Assembly: GCA_031257715.1 (NCBI GenBank)
Contig: JAIROE010000251.1
Location: 1-10,794, forward strand
Direction: 5' to 3'
Source: Treponema sp.
GTDB lineage: Bacteria > Spirochaetota > Spirochaetia > Treponematales > Breznakiellaceae
Length of the DNA: 10,794 nucleotides
Part shown: positions 1 to 6,896 of the stretch, in pieces
Layout: every line of letters starts with the position of its first letter
Position numbering within the stretch: position 1 is the first letter of the stretch
Notes under the pieces: generated by a model
Told to the model about the DNA's origin: nothing
Database searches by the model: none
The model's input: the letters and a program-made list of their open reading frames with translations, nothing else
Program-made: the position numbers and the translations under genes

Positions 1-453
1 AAAGAACTGGTCCGCAAATGCGCCAAGTATGGGAGAAGTGCCGGCAAAAAGAAAGCTGTTACTGCCCACGGGAGTAAATTTGGCCGTCAATCCGTTAAAC
101 TGGGGTATGTCGTCTTTCACTTTTTGAGGAGATCCGGAATCAGGAGTCAAACCCGTCATCATGTATTCGAACTGTTCCAGTCCTATCCATGAAAGCTGAC
201 CTGTGATGTTTGCGGTTCCATTGGCAAGCCCTGTCGGAGCATCGCTCTTGAAATTCAGGGTACAGGTAAAGGACAGATCGGGAGCGATGGTGAAACTGGC
301 GCTCGTCGTCATTGCCGAGTTACCCGTCCACGTGCCTATCAGCCACTGTGGAAGTTCATGAGGAGGCGCGGAATCTTCCTTGCATCCGGCAAAAAACAGC
401 GCGCAGATTACGGACAGGGCTGCGGCGCTTTTTAACAGCAGGTTCTTTTTCAT
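1..453 (-). CDS. Putative lipoprotein, N-terminal part (runs off the window)
   Basis: The first 151 codons of a minus-strand gene are present. The frame stays open to base 1, so the C-terminus is missing. Translation starts at the ATG at 451-453, behind an AGGAG ribosome site (460-464) six bases upstream. The N-terminus is a lipoprotein signal: two lysines, a hydrophobic stretch to about residue 22, then FFAGC with Cys24 as the likely lipidated residue. The mature part begins with an acidic, proline-containing tether (KEDSAPPHELP). It continues as alternating polar and hydrophobic residues rich in Thr, Ser, Gly and Phe, including GTWTGN near residue 41, as expected of a beta-rich, lipocalin-like fold. 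That fold is an inference. I do not recognise a family. The protein should be anchored to the inner or outer membrane facing the periplasm, or exposed on the surface. It is divergent from the outer-membrane protein gene at 653. Confidence 0.75.
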   Translation of the reverse strand, partial: MKKNLLLKSAAALSVICALFFAGCKEDSAPPHELPQWLIGTWTGNSAMTTSASFTIAPDLSFTCTLNFKSDAPTGLANGTANITGQLSWIGLEQFEYMMTGLTPDSGSPQKVKDDIPQFNGLTAKFTPVGSNSFLFAGTSPILGAFADQFF

Positions 454-493
454 TGAAATCTCCTTAATCATCTTGTATATTTCGTCGTATATA

Positions 494-510
494 TCCCCAT
501 CTATGGGGGA
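494..510. promoter_or_regulatory. Short palindrome upstream of the lipoprotein gene
   Basis: CCCCAT (495-500) and ATGGGG (503-508) are perfect inverted arms separated by two bases, with a further G-T pair outside. On the minus strand the palindrome lies immediately upstream of TATATA (488-493), a possible -10 for the lipoprotein gene. It would then occupy the spacer between -35 and -10. No convincing -35 is visible. This could be an operator, or simply a small dyad. Confidence 0.3.
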
Positions 511-536
511 ATAACCAGGATCAGTGTAGCCCATAC

Positions 537-560
537 AAAGGGGCGGATCAAGCCCTTTTT
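537..560 (+). terminator. Terminator-like hairpin between divergent genes
   Basis: AAAGGGGC (537-544) pairs with GCCCTTTT (552-559), with one G-U pair and a 7-base loop, and a run of five T on the + strand. This is the shape of a small intrinsic terminator reading rightward. No + strand gene ends just upstream. It may therefore stop antisense transcripts entering from the lipoprotein gene, or insulate the two divergent promoters. Confidence 0.35.
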
Positions 561-576
561 GGATTTATTTAACATA

Positions 577-597
577 TTTGTATAACATATATACAAA
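577..597. promoter_or_regulatory. Operator-like dyad over the outer-membrane protein promoter
   Basis: TTTGTATA (577-584) and TATACAAA (590-597) are perfect 8-base inverted arms around a 5-base spacer, making a 21 bp dyad. The right arm contains the best -35 match for the downstream promoter. A dimeric regulator bound here would cover the polymerase site. The regulator is unknown. Confidence 0.45.
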
Positions 598-619
598 CAT
601 AGTCAAAAAGTAATATAAT
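590..619 (+). promoter_or_regulatory. Probable sigma-70-type promoter of the outer-membrane protein gene
   Basis: A perfect TATAAT (614-619) is preceded, after an 18-base spacer, by TATACA (590-595), which matches four of six positions of TTGACA. A start near 626 would give a leader of about 27 bases carrying the AGGAG ribosome site at 642-646. Confidence 0.5.
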
Positions 620-652
620 AGACATATATTGATAAACGTACAGGAGTACAGG

Positions 653-1426
653 ATGAGAAAGGGATTTTTGATATTGGCGGTTTCGGCCGGCCTGGCCGTA
701 TGTGGAATGAATATATACGCGGCGGATTTTTCCCTGAGCGCCGGCGGGGGAGGCCTTTTGGGTGGACTTTTTACCCGTTATACCCTGTCGGGCGACGGTA
801 TTATGGGCGGTGAAGCGATACATGCCGTACAAACCCAGAATATTTCCCAGATTAATTACGGGGGGTTTGTTTTTTTTGACGCGACATACGCCGAATTGTC
901 CGTAAGCATACAGAACGGCGTAAATATCTACGATCAGATGCTGAATGTAGAATTGGATGGTATAAAGCCGGACAAAGGGAAGGGCTGGGAAACCATGATG
1001 GGCTTTTCCCTGCTGGCAAAATACCCCTTCACCCTGACCAATTGGCTCTCCATCTTCCCGCTTGCGGGCATCGAATACCAGGTAGCCCTTGTGCAAAAAC
1101 GGCAGCAGTCGTCCGGCAGCCGCATATACAACAGAACAAACGGAATTTATGAAAAAAACAAGAACAGCAATGCCCTCAGCCTTTCGGACTGGAATTCCCT
1201 GTTTATAAATATCGGCGTCGGGGCGGACTTTATGCTTGGTTCCGGCCTTTTTATACGGGGAGAATTTTTGTACGGCTTCAGGCTCATGACGCCCTATGAA
1301 ACGGACGGGCTTTCACAGATGAAAGACAAAATTCACAACCCAAACCCCAAACTCTCGGGCCTGACCAGCGGCCCCAGCCTTCGAATCGGCCTGGGCTGGC
1401 GGTTTTTTACTCCGGGAAAACGCTGA
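653..1426 (+). CDS. Small outer-membrane beta-barrel-like protein
   Basis: A 257-residue secreted protein. I chose the ATG at 653 because AGGAG (642-646) sits six bases before it. A TTG at 629 in the same frame lies upstream of that ribosome site and next to the predicted transcript start. Residues 1-23 form a signal peptide (RK, hydrophobic core, NIYA) with likely cleavage before ADF. The mature chain is glycine and aromatic rich, with repeated amphipathic strands such as GGFVFFDATYAELSVSI (residues about 67-83). It ends with a strand reading GLGWRFF close to the C-terminus, resembling the barrel-closing signal recognised by the BAM complex. Length and composition fit the small barrels common in treponemes; no enzyme motif is seen. 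Pore, adhesin or structural roles are all possible. The gene ends 3 bp before the stop of the convergent DHH gene. Confidence 0.75.
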   Translation: MRKGFLILAVSAGLAVCGMNIYAADFSLSAGGGGLLGGLFTRYTLSGDGIMGGEAIHAVQTQNISQINYGGFVFFDATYAELSVSIQNGVNIYDQMLNVELDGIKPDKGKGWETMMGFSLLAKYPFTLTNWLSIFPLAGIEYQVALVQKRQQSSGSRIYNRTNGIYEKNKNSNALSLSDWNSLFINIGVGADFMLGSGLFIRGEFLYGFRLMTPYETDGLSQMKDKIHNPNPKLSGLTSGPSLRIGLGWRFFTPGKR

Positions 1427-1429
1427 TCC

Positions 1430-2335
1430 TTACCGCACCATCTCCAGTATCTCGTCAATTACCCGGTCGGCGTCCGCGTAAGGCACCTGGCAGGTACCCA
1501 CCTGATGGTGGCCGCCGCCGCCGTATTTAAGAAGGATACTGCCTACGTCGGCCGTGGCGCTGCGGTTGATGATGCTGTAGCCCACCGTTACGGCGGCGTT
1601 GGCTCTGTTTTTGCCGTCTATAACCCAAATGGAAATGTTTTGTTCCGGGTAGAGGGTATAGATGAGGAAGCGGTTTCCCGCGTAGATTACTTCTACGCCG
1701 CGCAAATCCACCACAAGGGCCCTGCCGTCGATCTTTGCGTATTTGAGGACCATTTCACGGAAATGCTCGTTCTGTTCGAAATAGATGTCAAGCCGTTCCT
1801 TGACATCGCTCATTGCCAGTATCTCGTCTATGGATTTCTCGCTGCACGCCCTGGCAAGTTCTTTCATCAAATCGTAGTTGCTGATGGTAAAATTCCGGAA
1901 ACGGCCAAGGCCGGTGCGCGGGTCCATGATAAAGCCCAGAAGGATCCAGCCCCGCGGATTGACTATTTCATCGGCGGAAAGATCGCCTGAATCAACTTTG
2001 TCAACATAGCGTATCATTTCGGCAAAACGGCCCAGCTTTTCATCTCCGCCGTAATATTCGTAGACAACCCTTGCGCAGCTCGGCGCCTTGCGGGAAACGC
2101 CTTCAAAATAGGCGTTTTGTCCCAGACGTTCCGTTTCACTGGAATGGTGATCAAACCAAAGCTTGCATCCTTTGATATAGGGGATATTCGTCAGAATATC
2201 ATTGTCCGTCGCCTCTACAAGGCCGTCCTGGATGTCTTTGGGATGAACAAACTTCCATTCATCAATAAGCCCCAAATACAAAAGCAGAGCCCCGCATGCC
2301 AGTCCGTCAAAATCTGATCTGGTTAATAATCTCAT
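1430..2335 (-). CDS. DHH-family phosphoesterase (exopolyphosphatase-like)
   Basis: A 301-residue cytoplasmic protein of the DHH/DHHA1 superfamily. These are Mn-dependent enzymes that cleave phosphoester or phosphoanhydride bonds; known members include RecJ, nanoRNases, cyclic-dinucleotide phosphodiesterases and pyrophosphatases. Visible motifs are TRSDFDG (residues 5-11, metal-binding aspartates 8 and 10), FDHHSS with the diagnostic DHH at 62-64, and a C-terminal DHHA1 substrate loop GGGGHH at 272-277. Length is normal for the two-domain form. The substrate cannot be read from sequence. I placed the start at the ATG at 2333-2335, because family members begin directly with a sequence like MRLLTRSDFDG. 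An AGGAAGG (2347-2353) lies 11 bases upstream. An in-frame ATG at 2366-2368 would add 11 residues but has no good ribosome site. The gene is divergent from the M16 protease and convergent with the outer-membrane protein. Confidence 0.85.
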   Translation of the reverse strand: MRLLTRSDFDGLACGALLLYLGLIDEWKFVHPKDIQDGLVEATDNDILTNIPYIKGCKLWFDHHSSETERLGQNAYFEGVSRKAPSCARVVYEYYGGDEKLGRFAEMIRYVDKVDSGDLSADEIVNPRGWILLGFIMDPRTGLGRFRNFTISNYDLMKELARACSEKSIDEILAMSDVKERLDIYFEQNEHFREMVLKYAKIDGRALVVDLRGVEVIYAGNRFLIYTLYPEQNISIWVIDGKNRANAAVTVGYSIINRSATADVGSILLKYGGGGHHQVGTCQVPYADADRVIDEILEMVR

Positions 2336-2403
2336 GCCGCAACCATCCTTCCTTTCATATTTTATCATACTGCCGTCTCTTTATTCCATATGCTCCTATA
2401 GAT

Positions 2404-2409
2404 TATAAT
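2404..2409 (+). promoter_or_regulatory. Perfect -10 box immediately before the protease start codon
   Basis: TATAAT ends six bases before the ATG at 2416, so transcription would begin at or beside the A of the start codon, giving a leaderless mRNA. The -35 region (around 2381-2386, TTATTC) is poor. The core ATTATAAT (2402-2409) is self-complementary and could also serve as a -10 (2402-2407) for the divergent DHH gene. Confidence 0.4.
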
Positions 2410-2415
2410 GAACTT

Positions 2416-5307
2416 ATGAAACTTATGCATAAATTTCAAAATTTTGTTTTCCGTGCGATTTTTCCGGTCTTCATAGTTGTGTCCCTGCTTTTTCCCACTT
2501 GCGCCACCGTCAAAACCGGCGAGGCGGCGTACGGAAACCTTGGAAAGCCTTCCGATCCGGTTCCCTTTATGGAAAATGTCCGGCGGGGAAAGCTCCCGTC
2601 GGGTCTTACCTACTATATTCTGGAAAATTCCAGGCCCCAAGGCCGGGCATATCTTACCCTGGCGGTACACGCCGGGTCGGTGCTGGAAGCCGATGACGAA
2701 CAGGGATTGGCCCATTTTACCGAACATATGGCCTTTAACGGTACGGTCCGTTTTCCGGAAGCGGAGCTCATCAATTATCTCCGTTCTCTGGGGATGCGCT
2801 TCGGCCCCGAGGTAAACGCCTATACCACCTACGACGAGACAGTCTTCGGCATAGAGGTGCCTGTGGAAACGGGCCCTGACGGTGTAAAAACCATACCCGC
2901 GCGGGCACTAGCGGTGATTGACGACTGGACCCGGGCCATTACTTTTGTCCCAAAGGATGTGGATGATGAGCGGGCTGTAATCATGGAAGAATACCGTTCC
3001 CGGCTCAGCGCGAGGGAACGGCTGATGCGAAAAATACTTCCGGTAATTTTTGAGGGTTCTCCCTATGCCGGCCGTTATCCCATAGGACTGCCTGAAATCA
3101 TAGAGAATGCCCCCGCTGAACGGCTGGAAAACTTCTACAAACGCTGGTACCGGGCCGACAACATGGCCGTTATTCTGGTAGGCGATTTTGACGGGGAGGC
3201 GCTGGAAGCGTCCCTGACTTCCCATTTCCTGATTCCCAAACCGGAAACGCCCCTTGCCCGTCCCGAATATGATCTTCCCCCTCCCAAAAAAGGAAACCTG
3301 ACAACCCTGATACATACCGACGGGGAATTGACATACACCAGCATATACCTCTACTACAAGCGTACTCCCAAACCGATAAAAGCCGATCTTGCCGATTACC
3401 GCGAACGGATGATCGACATCCTTGTAGACCATATGCTTTCCCTCCGCTTTGAGGAGGCAAGCCTCAATCCGGACTCCCCGTATATCGGAGCCGGCGCGGG
3501 AGGCCTTGGATACGGAAAATCATCCCGCTATTACATCCTTGCAGCCCAGGCGAAAACCGGGAGTACGGGAGCGGCGCTGGCGGAGCTGTTGAAAGAAAAA
3601 GAATCGATGATCCGTTATGGTTTTACCGAAGCGGAGCTTGCCGTCGCCAAAACTTCTTTTCTTTCCGGTCTTGAACAGCTGGTTTCCGAAAAGAACAGGC
3701 AGGAATCAAGCCGCTATGTCTCACTTTTTACCAATCATTTCATTTCGGGAGAAAGCCTGCCCGATCCCGAATGGGAACTTTACGCGGCGCGTGAGCTGCT
3801 TCCCGGCATAAGCGCCGCCGACATCCTTGCCGCAGTGAGGGATTATTTCAAACACGGCGATCTCCGTATCTTTGTTTCCGCGGCGGAAGCCGAGGCGGCG
3901 AGTCTTCCTTCGGAGAGGGAGATCAGGGATATGGTGAGGACAAGCGCAAGCATGAAAATAGAGCCTCCGGCGGCGGCTCAGGTGGAAAGCGGGCTCCTCC
4001 CTGAAGATATTGAACCGGGGAAAATAACCGCCGAAACGACGGACGGCGAAACCGGTGCAGTCATCTGGACCCTGGAAAATGGGGCAAAGGTTATCCTCAA
4101 GGAAACGAAGAACCGGAACAACGAAATTGCCTTCAATGCCACGGCCAAGGGCGGTCTGACCAGTGCCGCGCCGGATGATTTTGTTTCCGTCCGGCTTGCC
4201 GCCGAAATGGCCGAAATATCGGGGCTTGGCCCCTATTCCCGGCCCGATCTGATAAAAAAACTCGCCGGTAAACAGGTGACTTTAGGTTTCCATGTTTCCG
4301 ATATCACAAGGGGCTTCGATGGTTTCGCCGCCTCCGGGGATATCAGGACCCTTTTTGAAATGCTCTACCTGAGCTTTACCCGGCCGCGTATAAACCGGGA
4401 TGCCGTTGCCGCGATGATGGATCAGTACCGGACTACACTGAACCGGCGGAACGAAGATCCCAATACGGTATTTTCCGATGAGATTACAAGGACTACACGG
4501 GGAAACAGTCCCTGGTACAAGCCGCTTGAACTTGCCGATCTTCCCCGGGTTGACCCTGAAAAAGCCCTTGCTTTTCTCCGCCGTGCCCTTAATCCCGCGG
4601 ACTATACTTTTGTCTTTGTGGGGAATCTTGATATGGAAACGATGCGCTCCTGCGTCGAAACATACCTCGCCCCGATTTCCCGCGGTGAAGCTTTCAACAG
4701 TTGGCAAGATCCCGCCATTGTCCGGCCGGGAAAAATTGAACGAAAAGTTTACAAGGGAAAAGAAGACAAGAGCTTTGTCTATCTTGGCTGGTTCAGGGAC
4801 GCTCCGTGGTCTGAAGAAAGCAGCATTGCCGCCCAGATTTTAACCGAATACCTCGATATCCGGATGACCGAGGAAATACGGGAAAAACTCGGCGGTGTCT
4901 ATTCGATTTCCGTAAACGCTTCGGCGTCTCCGGGGCCTTCATCCGAACTTTCCATGGGGGTTTATTTTGCCTGCGATCCCCGCAGGGCAGAAGAGCTTTC
5001 CGCCGCGGTGACGGCGCTGCTTGAACGCACCGTTTCACAGCCGGCAGATCGCGGTATTTTTGACAAATCCGTTGAGGCCCTGCAAAAAACATGGGAAGCG
5101 TCGGTACAGAACAACGCCTACATAGCTCAAAGCTATGCCAATTCTTCGGTACTTCTCGACACGCCGCTTTCACGTCTTGACAGGCGGTCGGAACTTTTCC
5201 GCAGGATACGCCCCGAAGAAATCCGGAAATTGTCCGGATTGATCCTTTCAGACGGGCCGGCAAGCGTCGTTTTATACCCGGACAATTGGAAGAGTCAGGA
5301 GAATTAG
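2416..5307 (+). CDS. Exported M16-family zinc metalloprotease (insulinase/PqqL type)
   Basis: A 963-residue protease with two tandem M16 halves, the usual length of the long bacterial insulinase-like enzymes. The N-terminal half carries the inverted zinc motif HFTEH (His100, Glu103, His104). The downstream glutamate ligand is probably in VIMEEYRSR at 191-192. The C-terminal half lacks this motif, as expected. It has REKLGGVY, with Arg822 and Tyr829 in the positions of the conserved M16 substrate-binding pair. Residues 1-28 are a basic, hydrophobic export signal. Cys29 follows LFPT, a poor lipobox, so it may be a lipoprotein or a cleaved periplasmic protein. Such enzymes degrade peptides or small proteins enclosed in their clamshell. 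The ATG at 2416 and another at 2425 both lack a ribosome site; a perfect -10 at 2404 suggests leaderless translation. The stop overlaps the convergent stop by four bases. Confidence 0.88.
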   Translation: MKLMHKFQNFVFRAIFPVFIVVSLLFPTCATVKTGEAAYGNLGKPSDPVPFMENVRRGKLPSGLTYYILENSRPQGRAYLTLAVHAGSVLEADDEQGLAHFTEHMAFNGTVRFPEAELINYLRSLGMRFGPEVNAYTTYDETVFGIEVPVETGPDGVKTIPARALAVIDDWTRAITFVPKDVDDERAVIMEEYRSRLSARERLMRKILPVIFEGSPYAGRYPIGLPEIIENAPAERLENFYKRWYRADNMAVILVGDFDGEALEASLTSHFLIPKPETPLARPEYDLPPPKKGNLTTLIHTDGELTYTSIYLYYKRTPKPIKADLADYRERMIDILVDHMLSLRFEEASLNPDSPYIGAGAGGLGYGKSSRYYILAAQAKTGSTGAALAELLKEKESMIRYGFTEAELAVAKTSFLSGLEQLVSEKNRQESSRYVSLFTNHFISGESLPDPEWELYAARELLPGISAADILAAVRDYFKHGDLRIFVSAAEAEAASLPSEREIRDMVRTSASMKIEPPAAAQVESGLLPEDIEPGKITAETTDGETGAVIWTLENGAKVILKETKNRNNEIAFNATAKGGLTSAAPDDFVSVRLAAEMAEISGLGPYSRPDLIKKLAGKQVTLGFHVSDITRGFDGFAASGDIRTLFEMLYLSFTRPRINRDAVAAMMDQYRTTLNRRNEDPNTVFSDEITRTTRGNSPWYKPLELADLPRVDPEKALAFLRRALNPADYTFVFVGNLDMETMRSCVETYLAPISRGEAFNSWQDPAIVRPGKIERKVYKGKEDKSFVYLGWFRDAPWSEESSIAAQILTEYLDIRMTEEIREKLGGVYSISVNASASPGPSSELSMGVYFACDPRRAEELSAAVTALLERTVSQPADRGIFDKSVEALQKTWEASVQNNAYIAQSYANSSVLLDTPLSRLDRRSELFRRIRPEEIRKLSGLILSDGPASVVLYPDNWKSQEN

Positions 5308-6125
5308 GAGCCGAAAACCCTGTCGGCCTTGCCGGTAAACCACTGGAGAATGGCTTTGGTGCGGTTGGTAAAGGAATTGCCGATGCGTTCCCCCAGTCCG
5401 GGAAAGGCCGACGCTCTGGCCATGGAAGCTGCGTAAACAAGAAGGCTGTCTTCGGCGTCCAGTACCGCAACAAGGGACCGGAGGCGGTTTTTCCCTACCG
5501 CGGTAATGATGCCCACATTCATCGCGGTGAGGTTTTCCTGAGTAAAGATGAGAAAATCCGCTCCCGTCCTGTATTCATAGCGGTATATATTGTCCCCAAA
5601 GGTAAGATCCTTCTGCCTGGCGTAGAGGACAAGTTCTTCGGGCGGCACCGTGTAGACCGGATCGGGCAGGGGCCGTTTTGTTTCGGGATTGGTTATTACC
5701 GCCGAAGTCTCATAGAAGGTTCTCATGGTCTTGCGGGTTGCCGAATAGTACTGTATTCCGGCAAGGCTTGAAATGGCCAGCGCCTCGTTGTAGAGGTTTC
5801 GCCGTTCTTCTTCGGTCCAGGAACCGGAAACCGCACCGTCAACATTTATCCTGGTCCTGCCGGGTTTTTTATACAGGGAAAGTGTTTCAACAATAATGCC
5901 CGGACTGAGGTTCCGTTCTATCTCGCCGATCAGGGTACGCACCGCCGCGTGGCCGGGAAGCAGTGCGGGCCGGGGATTTTTCAGCTGAACATGTGAAAGG
6001 AGCTCTCCGTTCCGCAGGGCGGCGGCCCGCTCCGGCCCCGCAAGTTCTTCCAGCGAAACGGAAAATACGGGAAAAACGGCAAGAATGAACATCGAAACAA
6101 TCAGCACAAATGTCTTGCTGTTCAC
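5304..6125 (-). CDS. Secreted protein of unknown function, last gene of the rpmH-yidC operon
   Basis: A 273-residue protein starting with GTG (6123-6125), three bases after the jag stop, with GAGGT in the end of jag as ribosome site; translational coupling is likely. Residues 1-22 form a signal peptide (NSK, long hydrophobic core, VFS), and there is no later clear membrane span, so it should be periplasmic or outer-membrane associated. No catalytic motif is apparent. The middle part contains GIQYYSATRKTMRTFYETS (about 126-144), then PLPDPVY and QKDLTFGDNIYRYEYRTG. From memory this resembles a spirochaete-restricted family (possibly Pfam DUF6675), which I cannot verify here. It is cotranscribed with YidC and Jag, and its stop TAA shares the bases TTAG with the convergent protease stop. 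Function is unknown; envelope maintenance is only a guess from context. Confidence 0.75.
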   Translation of the reverse strand: MNSKTFVLIVSMFILAVFPVFSVSLEELAGPERAAALRNGELLSHVQLKNPRPALLPGHAAVRTLIGEIERNLSPGIIVETLSLYKKPGRTRINVDGAVSGSWTEEERRNLYNEALAISSLAGIQYYSATRKTMRTFYETSAVITNPETKRPLPDPVYTVPPEELVLYARQKDLTFGDNIYRYEYRTGADFLIFTQENLTAMNVGIITAVGKNRLRSLVAVLDAEDSLLVYAASMARASAFPGLGERIGNSFTNRTKAILQWFTGKADRVFGS

Positions 6126-6128
6126 GCG

Positions 6129-6887
6129 CTACCTCATGCTTCCGCGGTAATACACTCTGACCTGTTTGTAGAGCCCTTCGCCTTCGCTCTTTGTTTCCAC
6201 ATCGGCAATATCGTTTAAAGTGGTGTGAATAAGGCGGCGGTCAAAAGGATTCATGGGCTCCAGAAGAATGGAAGCGCGGTTTTCCCGTACACGGTCAGCG
6301 ACGGTATAGGCAAGGCGCACAAGGGATTCTTCCCGGCGTATCCGGTAATTTTCGCTGTCAAGAATGATGCGGGTATCTTCCCGGCCCAGCCGTCCGGCAT
6401 ATATATTGGCAAGAAGCTGAAGGGCGTCAAGGTTCTTTCCCTTTTTCCCGATGAGGATGGAAGAATGTTCGGAATCAATTTTGAAGCCGATCTTGCGGTC
6501 TTCCCTGAAAAGTACCGACGCCTTGCCGCCGTATCCCATTCGGCTGATAAGACCTTCAAGAAAATCCATCATCTTTTGCTCAAATTCGTTCTGCGCGCCG
6601 GGATCACCAAAAACCGTCTGCCTGCCTGGGGACGAATCGTCTTCGCCGCTTGCTTCCGCAGGAAAGCGCCGTTCTTCGGATAATCCGCGCCCCGGTTCCG
6701 GCCTGGTTTCCGTCTGCGTGACCGGCTTGTCTGTGTGAACCTGTATTTTCACATAGCCTTTCTTAAACAGCCCCTGACGCTGGGCTTCCATAATCTCAAC
6801 GTCAAAATCATTCTTTTCAAGTCCCAGTTCTTCAGCCGCCCGGTCAATCGCTTCTTTTTCGGTACGGCCTTCAAATTCATACACCAT
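6129..6887 (-). CDS. jag: RNA-binding protein Jag/KhpB (SpoIIIJ-associated)
   Basis: A 252-residue RNA-binding protein with the three-part architecture of Jag/KhpB. A Jag_N domain spans residues 1-50 (EFEGRTEKEAIDRAAEELG, then the basic GLFKKGYVKI). A charged, low-complexity linker follows to about 103. A KH domain holds the GKKG loop at 147-150. A C-terminal R3H domain carries Arg217 and His221 in the R-x3-H motif of PFDRRLIH. In other bacteria it partners KhpA and affects cell-envelope synthesis and division; its gene usually follows yidC, as here. The ATG at 6885-6887 has a perfect AGGAGG (6893-6898) five bases upstream, and that site overlaps the yidC stop codon. The start is therefore secure and coupling to yidC is likely. 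Confidence 0.93.
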   Translation of the reverse strand: MVYEFEGRTEKEAIDRAAEELGLEKNDFDVEIMEAQRQGLFKKGYVKIQVHTDKPVTQTETRPEPGRGLSEERRFPAEASGEDDSSPGRQTVFGDPGAQNEFEQKMMDFLEGLISRMGYGGKASVLFREDRKIGFKIDSEHSSILIGKKGKNLDALQLLANIYAGRLGREDTRIILDSENYRIRREESLVRLAYTVADRVRENRASILLEPMNPFDRRLIHTTLNDIADVETKSEGEGLYKQVRVYYRGSMR

Positions 6888-6896
6888 TGGAGCCTC

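Noticed and set aside
2296..2415. An upstream extension of the M16 protease to an ATG at 2296
   Set aside because: It would overlap the start of the DHH gene antisense, adds 40 residues before an otherwise normal signal sequence, and has no ribosome site.
4793..5473. A 226-codon minus-strand frame across the protease and exported-protein junction
   Set aside because: It is proline, arginine and serine rich without any domain, and it overlaps two well-supported genes.
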